NCBI GenBank assembly: GCA_963792175.1 | Contig: CAWBVG010000040.1 | Location: 1-64,000, forward strand | DNA length: 64,000 nucleotides | Direction: 5' to 3' | Origin: CAWBVG01 sp963792175 | GTDB lineage: Bacteria > Acidobacteriota > Vicinamibacteria > Vicinamibacterales > CAVVIG01 | Shown: one piece after another, positions 39,036 through 47,788 of the stretch | How positions within the stretch are numbered: the stretch's first letter is position 1 | Layout of the letters: the number at the start of each line of letters is the position of its first letter | The notes under the pieces: generated by a model | What the model was told of the DNA's origin: nothing | The model's input: the letters and a program-made list of their open reading frames with translations, nothing else | Databases searched by the model: none | Position numbers and translations under genes: made by a program

Positions 39036-39962
39036 TTACGTAGGTATCCGCAGCAGTTTGTGCGCATTGCCCCACGCGATCTTCTGAAAGACCGCAGGCG
39101 GCGCTGACCGCTTCAGTACGCTCAAGGTCTCGCGCGCCACACACTTGCCTGCCATGCCTGGCGCTGCCGGGTTGTTGTAGCCCGCGCCGTGACCGTCGCC
39201 GCAGCTGCAGTCGCTGCCGAAGATCAACTTGTCCTGATGACGTTTGAGAAAATCTTCCGTGAACGCCGGATCGCGAGCCATCGCGGTGTTGCCGGAGACG
39301 GCGGACATGTCCCCGAAGAGATTCGGGAAGTCGCTCAGCCATCGGTCGGTCACACCGCCGCGCTTGACTGGACCGGTCGGATAGACCGCTTCGTTGTGAT
39401 AGTCGCCGCTGACGTTGGCCCAGAACGCGTCGGCATGGCCGATGAACGTCGTCTTTGGGTATTCCTTGAGAACCGATGCGAAGGTTTTGGCATATCCCGT
39501 GCTCCAGGTCCCTTCATTCGGAGTGTGATCGACTTCCTGGAAGTGAATCAGGATCGGCACGCGCAGCTCGGCGGCCAGCGCATACATCCGCCGCAGCTCC
39601 GGACCGTCGGCGGCGACGTGAAATTTCATCTCGCCGAAGCCCTGTGCGCCGTTCTTCACCGCCTGCGTCAGCACCTGTTCGGCATCAGGTTTCGTCACGT
39701 CATAGCTGGTGTACCAGGTGAAGCGGCCAGGCGCGGCCGCTTGAACCGCCTTCACCTGCTCGAGCGCGCCTGCACGCGTGAGCAGATTGGCTTTCGTCAC
39801 GCCAGCCCCATCCAGGTGCGCGAGGTTGCTGGCCGGCTGCGGACGCAGATGGAAGTGCAGGTCGAAGACCGGCGATCCCCATTCGTTTGCCGCGCTCTGA
39901 AGGGCGAACGTTGGCGCTGCCGCGGCGAGGGCGACCGATTCGAGGAATTCACGACGGTTCAT
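39036..39962 (-). CDS. amidohydrolase-2 family protein, Tat-exported
   Basis: The frame is open far upstream, but the ATG at 39962 is the true start: it has GGGAGGAC upstream, gives a Tat signal (NRREFLESVALAAAAPTF) and overlaps the previous gene's stop by one base. The 308-aa product shows the TIM-barrel hydrolase segments FDLHFHLRP (HxH), VPILIHFQEVDHTP, KTTFIGHADAFW and KLIFGSDCSCGDG. It is related to the decarboxylase/lactonase-like amidohydrolases. It is the third gene of a DUF3500 / HupE-N-like / amidohydrolase operon. Confidence 0.85.
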   Translation of the reverse strand: MNRREFLESVALAAAAPTFALQSAANEWGSPVFDLHFHLRPQPASNLAHLDGAGVTKANLLTRAGALEQVKAVQAAAPGRFTWYTSYDVTKPDAEQVLTQAVKNGAQGFGEMKFHVAADGPELRRMYALAAELRVPILIHFQEVDHTPNEGTWSTGYAKTFASVLKEYPKTTFIGHADAFWANVSGDYHNEAVYPTGPVKRGGVTDRWLSDFPNLFGDMSAVSGNTAMARDPAFTEDFLKRHQDKLIFGSDCSCGDGHGAGYNNPAAPGMAGKCVARETLSVLKRSAPPAVFQKIAWGNAHKLLRIPT

Positions 39963-40629
39963 CACAAGTCCTCCCTCTGGCGAGTGCGGGTTCGCCACCA
40001 TACGTTTGCGATCAGGATCAGTGCGCCAGCGACGCCGACTGACAGACCGCGGCGAGCGGTCGGCGTCCGGCTGTCCGCTCAGCATGTAGTCGATGACCAG
40101 GTCACGTTGATAGATATCACGACGCTGCGCCGCGACGATCACGCGATCGCTGGCGGGCACCAGCGCGTTCGCGAGGTACACCCCGATATCGGAGCGGTAG
40201 GCGTTCCGATACCGCAGATGATGGAGCCCGTCGTCGAGCCGCGGCATCGACGCCGTTGCTTGAATGCGCGCGGTGCCTTCGCCCTTCCGAACGGTGTCGA
40301 AGGTGGGAAAACGTACTCTCGACGAGTTCGACCCGCAGGGGGATGCCGTCGACATCGAGCGCAATGGCGCTCAGCACGCGGTCCGAGTAGGCCCGAGCCT
40401 CGGCGACGGAGATCAATCCGTCCTTGTCGAGGTCGATTTCCGACAGCACCACATCCGCCACCGCAATCCCGGCGTCAGATCCAGCGCGAGCTCCACGCGA
40501 TCCGGATCGATGCGCGAGACGCGCGGCTTGCAGATACTCGTCCCGCCGGTGCGCGGACGTCCAGCTTCCTGACATCAGGACGAGCAGCAGCGTCAGCGCG
40601 CCGATGGCCCTACTTCGTGAATTTCGCAC
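39962..40629 (-). pseudogene. HupE N-terminal-like secreted protein, four indels
   Basis: A GTG at 40629, overlapping the DUF3500 stop by 20 nt, opens a signal (IGALTLLLVLMSGSWTSAH) and then RRDEYLQAAR. Reading across frame changes near 40510 and 40465 gives RIDPDRVELALDLTPG, then AVADVVLSEIDLDKDGLISVAEARAY with an EF-hand-like loop. Further changes near 40322 and 40050 lead through RVRFPTFDTVRKGEG to a C-terminal TM (VGVAGALILIANVWW) and TGA at 39962. HRxDEYLQA plus an EF-hand-like segment is the N-terminal module seen in some HupE/UreJ-associated proteins. Four indels in 670 nt suggest decay or bad sequence. Confidence 0.6.
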
Positions 40630-41719
40630 CGTAGTCGTTCGTCGGATCCCGATAGATCGTATGAATGTGATCGACGCTGCCCTGCTGCGGAGCGTATTCG
40701 ATGACGAGCGTCGGGCCCTGGACGCGGAAGTAGGCGGCGCTGCCATTGGTGGTCGGTCCGCTCCAGGCGAAGTAGGTATCCGCCGGCTTCGCGCGGATTT
40801 CCGCCATGCGCGGCTCCGCGAACGCGTCGTTCATGATGCCGACCCACTCTCGCACCAGTTCCCACAGCATCGTCTGGTGCGCCGCCGACAGCGCCGAGGC
40901 GCGAATCCCCTCGGGTTGGATCGTTTTTCCGTCCTGCCCCGGACCGAGGACCAGATCGGCGACGCGGGAGTTGAGGATGGCCTGGCCGCGCTGCTCGGTA
41001 TTCAACGCGTTGATCAGCGCAAACGCCTTGTCGTTCTCGTTTCCCAACGGGCGCACCGTCCGGCCTTCGACCGTGAAGGTCGCCGGCTGCGCGGCCGGCA
41101 GGCTGGGCGCCATCGTCGCCTGACTTCCCGCGAGCGTGAGATTGATCGCCAGGTGATGACCGCCAAATTGCAGCATCCACGGTGTGGCCGCCGACGGCGT
41201 CCCGAGGAATGCGAGATAGTACTGGTCTTCGCCGAACGCGGGTCCGCCACGGCCGCCGCCGCGGCCACCCGCGCCCGCACGACCCGCATTCGGGTCCACG
41301 CCGCCACCGCGCGGACCTTGCGACGATTGCTTCCGCAGCACTTCGTCTCCCTGCATGATCTCGGTGACCTTGCGGTATCCGTCTCGACTGAGTGCGACGG
41401 CGAGCAGCTCCATGACCGCGGCACGCTGCGCGGTCGTCAGATCGCCCATGCGCAGGCCCTGTCGCTCGAACATGGGGGAAGGCAGATTCGACCAGCGCGT
41501 CTTCTGCGGTCCCTCGAACGGAAACTGCACCTTGGCACGACCCGCGTCATCGAGCTTGGTCAGCAACGCCTGCGCCGACGACGTGATTCGCGCCGTGACG
41601 TCAGCCTGGGCGCCGCTCGGCCGGGGTGATGTCGCCCCGCGCTGGGCCGGCACTGTCGCGACCGCGACGACACTCAGAGCGAGGCAGGTCATCGTCGCGA
41701 TCCGAAGCGGTACATGCAT
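40610..41719 (-). CDS. DUF3500 domain-containing protein
   Basis: The 369-aa product begins with a signal peptide (LALSVVAVATVPAQR), has a Gly/Arg-rich low-complexity insert (residues ~155-170) and otherwise follows DUF3500: RTRWSNLP-like start, GLRMGDLTTAQRAAVMELL, FLGTPSAATPWMLQFGGHHLAINL, GNENDKAFALINAL and SVDHIHTIYRDPTNDYG at the C-terminus. AGGAGAACC precedes the ATG. Function not established; the conserved His-rich strands suggest metal or ligand binding. It is the first gene of a minus-strand operon. Confidence 0.9.
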   Translation of the reverse strand: MHVPLRIATMTCLALSVVAVATVPAQRGATSPRPSGAQADVTARITSSAQALLTKLDDAGRAKVQFPFEGPQKTRWSNLPSPMFERQGLRMGDLTTAQRAAVMELLAVALSRDGYRKVTEIMQGDEVLRKQSSQGPRGGGVDPNAGRAGAGGRGGGRGGPAFGEDQYYLAFLGTPSAATPWMLQFGGHHLAINLTLAGSQATMAPSLPAAQPATFTVEGRTVRPLGNENDKAFALINALNTEQRGQAILNSRVADLVLGPGQDGKTIQPEGIRASALSAAHQTMLWELVREWVGIMNDAFAEPRMAEIRAKPADTYFAWSGPTTNGSAAYFRVQGPTLVIEYAPQQGSVDHIHTIYRDPTNDYGAKFTK

Positions 41720-42004
41720 GGAGGTTCTCCTGTCGCGCCACAGTCGCGGTCACGCGCAGGTCTCTTTAACACACGTTCTGACCGGCGGCGCTCATAGACT
41801 TGAACAGTCGTGTGCCATAGTAAGCGTGTCAGTTGCGCTTTGTCGAGCAGGAAGGTCGAAATCGTAATGGGTCCCGCCGGACACGCCGCTTCCCGATAGG
41901 GCGAAAGTTCCCGTCGGCATGAAGGTCCCGTTGACCGAAATGCAGTAGTTCGTCACTGATCCGACGTATCGTCCGTCTTCGGCGACTGCCGCCTGCTGGA
42001 TGAT
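41720..42004. other. no intact gene; possible minus-strand fragment
   Basis: The minus strand reads a plausible beta-rich stretch (YVGSVTNYCISVNGTFMPTGT, to about 41792), but the frame loses sense before any start. It may be the 3' remnant of a secreted-protein gene. I see nothing else. Confidence 0.3.
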
Positions 42005-43430
42005 CAGCCGCAGTTGTCGAACGCCAGGCTGTTCGGTGGCACGTGATCGTGAACATCGAGGGTGCATTCCGACCAAAGCGGTCGGTGCCAGCTCGGCGCA
42101 GGTATCGTCGCATGCCACGCCGCGCGCAGGCACGCTGACTGAATAGCGTGGGTTCGAGTCGAAGCGATACAAGGCGTGCCACGCGTTCGATCTGAAGATC
42201 GGTGATGGCCAGGAAGGCGAGCCATTGCCGAACGTTCGTGGATCTGGTCGTCAACCCTGAAGGCGCTTCGAAGTCTGGAGCGGTGCTCGGTCGACACGGG
42301 ACACGTCAGCTTCCTGTCGGCGCACGAAATTGCGAGGTCTGGCAAAGGCGACGCTGCATTCCGCGGATCGACGTGCTTTGACATTCAACGGTGGCGGGCG
42401 TAGCTTCCAGGGTCCTGACCCGCGGATCCTGCTCAGGCCTCGATCCACGTCTCCCGTACCTCACGAACAGCGTCGATGATGCATCTGGATGATCGTGCCG
42501 TCGACCCACCTGGCGATTGTCGGCGGCAGTATACGTCGTAGCCTCGAATTCGCCCAGATGTTTCGCCGGTTTGGCATCCGACGTGACCGTGATCGAAATG
42601 GCGCCGCGACTCGATCCAGCGCGAAGACGACGACGTGTCGCACGGCGAACCACGACATCCTGGTGCGCGAGGGCATCGCTGTCCGGGTGAATGCGCGCTG
42701 CGTCAGCGGCTGCTGCACTGGAGAACGCTGGCGTGGCGGTGCAGGTCGACTGCGCGCGACAGGCAGTCCGACGATCGAAGAGCTTCGCATCTCCTGCTGG
42801 CGGTCGGGACGGCGGCCGAACACCGACGACCTCGGGTGGTGGACTCGAGGCGGCCGGTGTTCGCCCGCGACGACCAAGGCTACATCGTCGTCGACGATCG
42901 AGTTGCAGACCAGTGTCCCCGGCATCTGGGCGTTAGGTGACTGCAACGGCAAAGGCGCGTTCACGCACACGGCGTACAACGACTTCGAGATCGTGGCCTC
43001 AAATCTCCTCGACGGAGCGACGCGGCGCGTGCTCGGATCGGGTGCCAGGCGCTATGCGCTCTACATCGACCCTCCACTCGGCCGCGCCGGCCTCACCGAG
43101 GCAGAAGTCGCGACAACGCCGGACATGCCGTGCCTCGTCGGAACGCGAGCGATGGCACGTGTCGGACAGTGCGTTCGAGAAGGGCGAAACCAACGGGCTG
43201 ATGAAGATTGTCGTCGATGCCAATTCCCGGGAGATTCTCGGAGCGCGGTGCTCGGGACGGGCGGCGACGAGGTCATTCATTGTGTGCTGGATACGATGTA
43301 TGCCAAGGCGCCGTACACCGTGCTGCAGCGCGCGATGCACATTCATCCCACCGTTTCAGAGTACGATTGCCGTTTCTTCTGGAGAATTGACGCCGCTGGA
43401 CGGACTCGAGGGGCGAACTATCGCTTCAGC
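42005..43430 (+). pseudogene. mercuric reductase-like disulfide oxidoreductase, decayed
   Basis: Joining frames recovers a class I pyridine-nucleotide disulfide oxidoreductase. Near 42010-42080 VVER-LFGG and the redox motif CVNIGCIPTK can be read with two small indels; then RSLERCSVDTGHVSF, GLDPRLPYLTNS, THLAIVGGS, LEFAQMFRRFG, VREGIAVRVNARC, GRRPNTDDLG, SVPGIWALGDCNGKG and YNDFEIVASNLLDG, and the dimer domain GRAGLTEAEV, KGETNGLMKIV and MHIHPTVSE. At least eight frame changes are needed and the N-terminal FAD-binding GxGxxG strand is absent, so this is a genuine pseudogene. Confidence 0.7.
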
Positions 43431-43732
43431 AGCATCATCTTGAGTTTTGCTTTCTTGCTGGCTTCGTTCGGATTGGTGGTCGCTCCGGCAAGCCATCGTT
43501 CAACCTGCTGAAGCGATATCGCGTGCTTGGTGGCTGGCTCCCGGACTTCCACGTCCAGGACTGTCGACGGCCCGATTTTTTCGAGCCAGGGGTCTTCGCG
43601 AAACAGCTTGATCGCCACGACCGCAGCCTCGTACAGGCTCTCCGCCTGGACCTCCGCGGCGTGCCGGATCTGCCTGTGGTCCACATAACTGACGACGCAC
43701 AGGCGAACGGCCACGGCCGGAGAGAATATCAC
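43418..43732 (-). CDS. conserved hypothetical protein, 104 aa
   Basis: The product has a coherent compact fold: VVSYVDHRQIRHAAEVQAESLYEAAVVAIKLF, EDPWLEKIGPSTVLDVEVREP, then a helix ISLQQVERWLAGATTNPNEA and a basic tail. I recognise it as a recurrent small protein of unknown function in environmental genomes. The GTG start at 43732 is the only one that gives the whole fold. It faces the decayed reductase gene and overlaps its last bases. Confidence 0.65.
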   Translation of the reverse strand: MIFSPAVAVRLCVVSYVDHRQIRHAAEVQAESLYEAAVVAIKLFREDPWLEKIGPSTVLDVEVREPATKHAISLQQVERWLAGATTNPNEASKKAKLKMMLLKR

Positions 43733-43777
43733 GACTTTCGCTGTTTCTTCTCTCCTGAACGCATCAACCGCGGCGCC

Positions 43778-45194
43778 TCATGGCAACGGCACCCGGAAGA
43801 CGTTGAAGGACGTCGTCTCGCCGCTGACCAGATAGACGAGCTCGTCCCCGGAAATGGCGACGAACGTCTGCCGGCCAATGGGGAGGGCCGGGCTGTCGAT
43901 CTTCGTGGCCTTTGTGACCGCGCGTCCGCTGGCGTTGAGGGTCAGACGGACGATGTGGCGCGTACCATCGGCATCGGCGCGAATCGCGATCAGTGCGCGC
44001 CGGCGCCACCGGATTCGCTCGAGATGAGCGAGCGAAACCGACCTCGGAGCGCTGACCTTCGTCGCGGTTCGCGCTCGCAAGTCTACTCGCGTCACGCCGT
44101 CGCGAGACGCCACGTACACAATGCCCTCGTCCTCTGCGGCGGCAAGACTCGCCGGCTCGACGGCGTCAACCCTGATGACGCGTTCGACAGCCGTGCCCTT
44201 GGAACGCAGAACCAGCAGTTGATGGCCCGCGGAGTCGAGAGCGACGACCACCCCGGCAGGAGTGACGGCAAGATCGACGGGCGTGATCGCGTCCGGATCG
44301 GCAGCAATCGGAAATGATTTCAATGGACGGCCGGAAACCAGCTGGATCTTGTGCAGCGCGGCTGCACCGTCAGCGAGCCCAGCGCTCATCACCCAGAGAT
44401 CGCCACGCCTGAAGTCGATCTCCATCGCCGCGATGTCGCCAAATCCCGCGGAGTCGGCGCGGACGAAGTCCACGGTATGGTTCGTCCCTTCGCCCACCAC
44501 GATCAGCTTGCGCCCGAGCCGATCGCCAAAAAGGAATCGGCGCGACACCGCGTCATACGCGAGTCCGCCGAGCGTAAATCCCTGGGTCGAGAACCGGGAG
44601 CCTTCCGGCATTGGCGGCGAAGGTGGCGGGGTTCGCGATGCGCTGGTGGATGGTGCCGGGATCGGGCTGGATGGGCCGGATCGGTGCCGGGATCGGTGCC
44701 GGGATCGGGGCCGGGATCGGGGCCGGGATCGGTGCCGGGATCGGTGCCGGGATCGGGGCCGGGATCGCTGTTGGGGAGGGGGCAGGCGGCACCGAGGTTG
44801 GATGGCTCAGGCCCTCGATGCGGGCCAACAGGTCCGGCCACCCGGGCAGCTGCCGCGTGCGACCGAAGTCGTCATTGGTGGCTGCATCGGAAGCGACGCC
44901 CATCCCGGCGAGACGCTGGAGCATGATCAGCGCGTCGTGCGGTCGGCCGCTCAACGCTTGAGCGCGAGCGAGCAGATACATCAGGGCCGGATCGTTGCGC
45001 GGACCAGTCTGCACGGCGCGCCACGCCAGGTCGTGAAAGGTTTCGTACTCGCCGCGATCTGCCGCGGCGAGCGCCATCTCGCGGCACTGGTGCCACTCCG
45101 TGCAGCCGAAGTCTCGAGACTGTGGGACTGCGGATGAAGCAACCGCCAATCGCGCGGCCAGATACGTCAGCAGCGCGACAGCTCCGATCGTCAT
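43778..45194 (-). CDS. TM, TPR-like and beta-propeller fusion protein (frameshifted)
   Basis: The GTG-rich 5' region at 45194 has GGGGGGAA upstream and codes a TM helix (IGAVALLTYLAARLAVAS) and TPR-like helices (RDFGCTEWHQCREMALAAADRG, DPALMYLLARAQALSGRPHDAL). A Pro-Ala-Pro-Ile repeat encoded by a 12-base tandem repeat follows. At about 44665 the frame changes and the rest (MPEGSRFSTQGFTLGGLAYDA) is a YVTN/SMP-30-like propeller ending FNVFRVPLP. One extra base explains the length. The two halves would otherwise be two genes that overlap; I favour a single protein with a flexible linker. Confidence 0.65.
44674..44770. repeat. 12-base tandem repeat, about eight units
   Basis: The unit is gccgggatcggt/g with small variation, in phase with codons, encoding Pro-Ala-Pro-Ile on the minus strand. 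The repeat is the linker between the TPR-like and the propeller part, and it abuts the frameshift at ~44665. Confidence 0.9.
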
Positions 45195-45234
45195 GCGAGC
45201 GGTTCCCCCCTTGCGGCCGTGTTGCTCCTCCTCA

Positions 45235-45282
45235 TGTCACGTTGGTGACATCACATACCTGAACCGTGACACCAACGTCACA
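45235..45282. promoter_or_regulatory. inverted repeat in divergent promoter
   Basis: Arms 45235-45250 and 45266-45282 share a perfect acgttggtg / caccaacgt core with mostly complementary flanks. They lie between the divergent starts of the TPR/propeller gene (45194) and the zinc-ribbon gene (45312), a position fitting an operator for a dimeric regulator. Confidence 0.5.
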
Positions 45283-45311
45283 CCCCGACGCTATCCTCGA
45301 TGGTACCCCCG

Positions 45312-45515
45312 ATGACCATCCCGGTGCGTCAAGTGCGTAAGTCGCCCGCCTGCCCACGCTGCGGGGACACACGCATCGCGCTGCTGAAGAAAGATGCATA
45401 CCATCGCGACTGGTGGCTCTCCTGCCACGTGTGCGGGGAAATGTGGCAAGTCACGATGTCAGGCCAGCGCGACGATAGGGCCTCTTCTTCGCCGGCTTCG
45501 TTGAAGCCCGCGTGA
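45312..45515 (+). CDS. zinc-ribbon protein, 67 aa
   Basis: Two CxxC knuckles (CPRCG and CHVCG) separated by 24 residues form a zinc ribbon, with W residues (DWWLSCHVCGEMWQV) typical of short cytoplasmic ribbons. The ATG at 45312 was chosen over 45300 as the fold begins there. The Ser-rich C-terminus is unstructured. It may bind nucleic acid or protein. Similar tiny ribbons occur at 54325 and 55376-55671. Confidence 0.6.
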   Translation: MTIPVRQVRKSPACPRCGDTRIALLKKDAYHRDWWLSCHVCGEMWQVTMSGQRDDRASSSPASLKPA

Positions 45516-45556
45516 GAGTCCCACCTTCGCGCCGCGCCTGGGGGAGTGACTGACTG

Positions 45557-46315
45557 TCAGGCTGTCGCTTTCCTCTGGGGAGTTCCTGTCCAATTGGTCA
45601 CGCTCGACGACGTTGAGCGTTCCTCGCTGGCAATGAAGCGGTAGACGGCCGCTCCCAGCACCGCCCCGACGATTGGAGCGATCCAGAACAACCACAGCTG
45701 GGCGACCGCCCAACCGCCGACGTAGATCGCCACGCCGGTACTTCTCGCGGGGTTCACCGACGTGTTGGTGACCGGGATGCTGATCAAGTGGATGAGTGTC
45801 AGCCCAAGGCCGATGGCAACTGGCGCCAACCCGTGCGGCGCACGCTTGTCGGTCGCTCCGAGAATGATGACGAGGAACATCATCGTCATGACAATCTCCG
45901 TAACGAGCGCCGCCGGCAGCGAGTAGCCTCCCGGAGAGTGGACGCCGTACCCATTCGAGGCGAATCCGGCCGAAACGTCGAAGCCGGCCTTGCCGCTGGC
46001 GATGAGGAACAGCACGCCGCCGGCGACAACGGCACCCAGCACCTGGGCGACGATGTATGGTGCCAGCTTCTCCCCCGGGAATCGACCGCCCGCCCACAGT
46101 CCAATCGAGACAGCGGGATTGAGATGGCAGCCGGAAATGTGCCCGATCGCAAACGCCATCGTGAGCACGGTCAGGCCGAAGGCGAAGGACACGCCAAGCA
46201 ACCCGATGCCGACGTCCGGGAAAGCAGCCGACAGCACGGCGCTGCCGCATCCGCCGAGCACCAACCAGAACGTCCCGACGAACTCCGCCGAATACACTCG
46301 CATCACTTTCCTCAT
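45557..46315 (-). CDS. aqpZ: aquaporin Z
   Basis: The 252-aa protein has six membrane helices and the two half-helices with NPA motifs HLNPAVS and VNPARS. Other landmarks are FVGTFWLVLGGCG in helix 1, TEIVMTMMFLVIILGATD in helix 4 and the Arg of the selectivity filter next to the second NPA. It conducts water and possibly small neutral solutes across the inner membrane. It has an extended Ser/Thr-rich C-terminus. No genetic partner is obvious. Confidence 0.95.
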   Translation of the reverse strand: MRKVMRVYSAEFVGTFWLVLGGCGSAVLSAAFPDVGIGLLGVSFAFGLTVLTMAFAIGHISGCHLNPAVSIGLWAGGRFPGEKLAPYIVAQVLGAVVAGGVLFLIASGKAGFDVSAGFASNGYGVHSPGGYSLPAALVTEIVMTMMFLVIILGATDKRAPHGLAPVAIGLGLTLIHLISIPVTNTSVNPARSTGVAIYVGGWAVAQLWLFWIAPIVGAVLGAAVYRFIASEERSTSSSVTNWTGTPQRKATA

Positions 46316-46349
46316 AGGGACCGTCCGATTCAGCGCAATGAGGTCCGCA

Positions 46350-46841
46350 CTAATACGGGGCGTTCACGACGACGTAGGTCGTTCCCGTCCCGACAAACTG
46401 CGGCTGATACCACACGCTCCCGCACTGCTGATACGTGACCCCGCCTGCCATGACGGTGGTGCAGCTGGGGGGAAGCGTCTGAACTCTCGTGCCGACGACA
46501 GCGGCCGTGACGGCAGCGGTCGTCGCCACCGCTGCGGCCACTCCGACGCCGCTGTGATAGCAGCAGCCTCCCCAGCCTCCCCGATCGACGTCAACGTCCA
46601 CGTTGCGGTTGACGTTGACGTTGCGGTTCACGTCTGTGTTGCGGTTGATGTTCGTGTTCCGGTCGACGTTCGTGTTCCGGTTGATGTTCGCGTTCCGGTT
46701 GACGTTTGCGCTGCCGCTACGGTTGACACTGGTGCGAGCACCGCCGCCGCCGCCGCGGCGCTGCGCATGCGCGGCGACCGGGCCGCACAGCAGGGCCGCC
46801 AGGGCGATCGCCACAGGTGCACAAAATGCGCGGGCCATCAC
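46350..46841 (-). CDS. exported Asn-Arg repeat protein
   Basis: The 163-aa product has a signal peptide (ALLCGPVAAHAQ), a Gly-rich patch, a 50-residue repeat of NRN-x-N/D units (residues ~39-88: VNRNANINRNTNVDRN), a hydrophobic Ala/Val segment (VAAAVATTAAVTAAVVG) and a conserved C-terminus LPPSCTTVMAGGVTYQQCGSVWYQPQ. This layout recurs beside DUF2092 genes. Its ATG overlaps the DUF2092 stop as ATGA, so it is translated from the same transcript. Function unknown, cell-envelope location likely. Confidence 0.8.
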   Translation of the reverse strand: MMARAFCAPVAIALAALLCGPVAAHAQRRGGGGGARTSVNRSGSANVNRNANINRNTNVDRNTNINRNTDVNRNVNVNRNVDVDVDRGGWGGCCYHSGVGVAAAVATTAAVTAAVVGTRVQTLPPSCTTVMAGGVTYQQCGSVWYQPQFVGTGTTYVVVNAPY

Positions 46842-47614
46842 TTGCCTCCTTGCGGCTCGCCAGCCGCGGCCAGGACAATCTTCCTGGCGCCGGCCGGCGG
46901 CACGAACGTGAACGACTCCTGGTTGAATGACGGCGCCAGATTCCAGGTGTAGGTGGCCGTGTGCTGCGGCCGCGCGGCTTCGGTCGTCGTCGTGATGACG
47001 ATCTTGCGCGGCAGCGGGTATTCGCCCTTCTGAATCCAGACCTGCCAGTCGACATCGTCCTGCCGGAAGGCGTAGTGCTCGCAGGTGATTCCGCTGACTT
47101 CGCTCGGACCGATGTCCGTGGCCGCCTTGATGTCGGTGCCTTTCCAGTCCGGAGAACCGAAGCGGAAGAGATCGGCGAGCGGCAGCTCGATGTCGTACTT
47201 CTCGCTCAGCGCGTCGTCGAGCTCGCGCAGGGTCGGCGGCGCGGGCACCGTGGCGTAGTAGCCGGCGCGTTGCGCAAACATCGTGAAGGTCTTGCCGTCG
47301 TAGATGAAGGTGCGCTCATTCCGATCGCTGGAGGCGGTGGCCAGAAGCTTGTTGGGCATCTGGACGACGAAGTTGATCTTGGCCGTGTACTGAATCAGCT
47401 GCCCATTGTCCTGCACCTCGTCCGTCGTGGTCGCCGACTCCACTTGAAAGGCTTTCAGGTTGCGGAGGTACGACGCCATGTCGTTGAGGGCCTTGATTGC
47501 AGCCGGATTGACTGCGGCCGAACCTTGCTGCGCCTCGGCGGACGCCACCAACGAGGCGAACGCGAGAACCAGCACGGTGTGCGTCAGCAAACGACGACAA
47601 ATGTTGTGGTTCAT
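46838..47614 (-). CDS. DUF2092 periplasmic protein
   Basis: GAGGAAG precedes the ATG at 47614, giving a signal peptide (TVLVLAFASLVASAEAQ). The 258-aa product matches DUF2092: ALNDMASYLRNLKAFQVESA, INFVVQMPNKLLATASSDR, TFIYDGKTFTMFAQRAGYYA, VSGITCEHYAFRQDDVDWQVW and SFTFVPPAGARKI at the end. The fold is related to the LolA/LolB-like outer-membrane lipoprotein carriers, which suggests lipid or lipoprotein binding. It is coupled to the Asn-Arg repeat protein downstream. Confidence 0.9.
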   Translation of the reverse strand: MNHNICRRLLTHTVLVLAFASLVASAEAQQGSAAVNPAAIKALNDMASYLRNLKAFQVESATTTDEVQDNGQLIQYTAKINFVVQMPNKLLATASSDRNERTFIYDGKTFTMFAQRAGYYATVPAPPTLRELDDALSEKYDIELPLADLFRFGSPDWKGTDIKAATDIGPSEVSGITCEHYAFRQDDVDWQVWIQKGEYPLPRKIVITTTTEAARPQHTATYTWNLAPSFNQESFTFVPPAGARKIVLAAAGEPQGGK

Positions 47615-47788
47615 TTTCTTCCTCAGGTAACGCCACCTCGAAGCGGCATTTCTCGAGTACCAGCGGCTGCAAGTCAGGGACCCGCTAGCCAAGCTGGCCT
47701 TTGCCTGAGGGAACCAGACGTTTACAACCGTCGGCCAGTCCTGCTCACCAACAACGGTCCGTGCTCACGAAGGACCGTGTTGTCGGGC

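Noticed and set aside
44674..44770. CRISPR or promoter repeat
   Set aside because: 12-base tandem units in codon phase inside a gene, encoding a Pro-Ala-Pro-Ile linker.
46603..46740. Noncoding tandem repeat
   Set aside because: The repeats encode the Asn-Arg repeat of an exported protein in phase.
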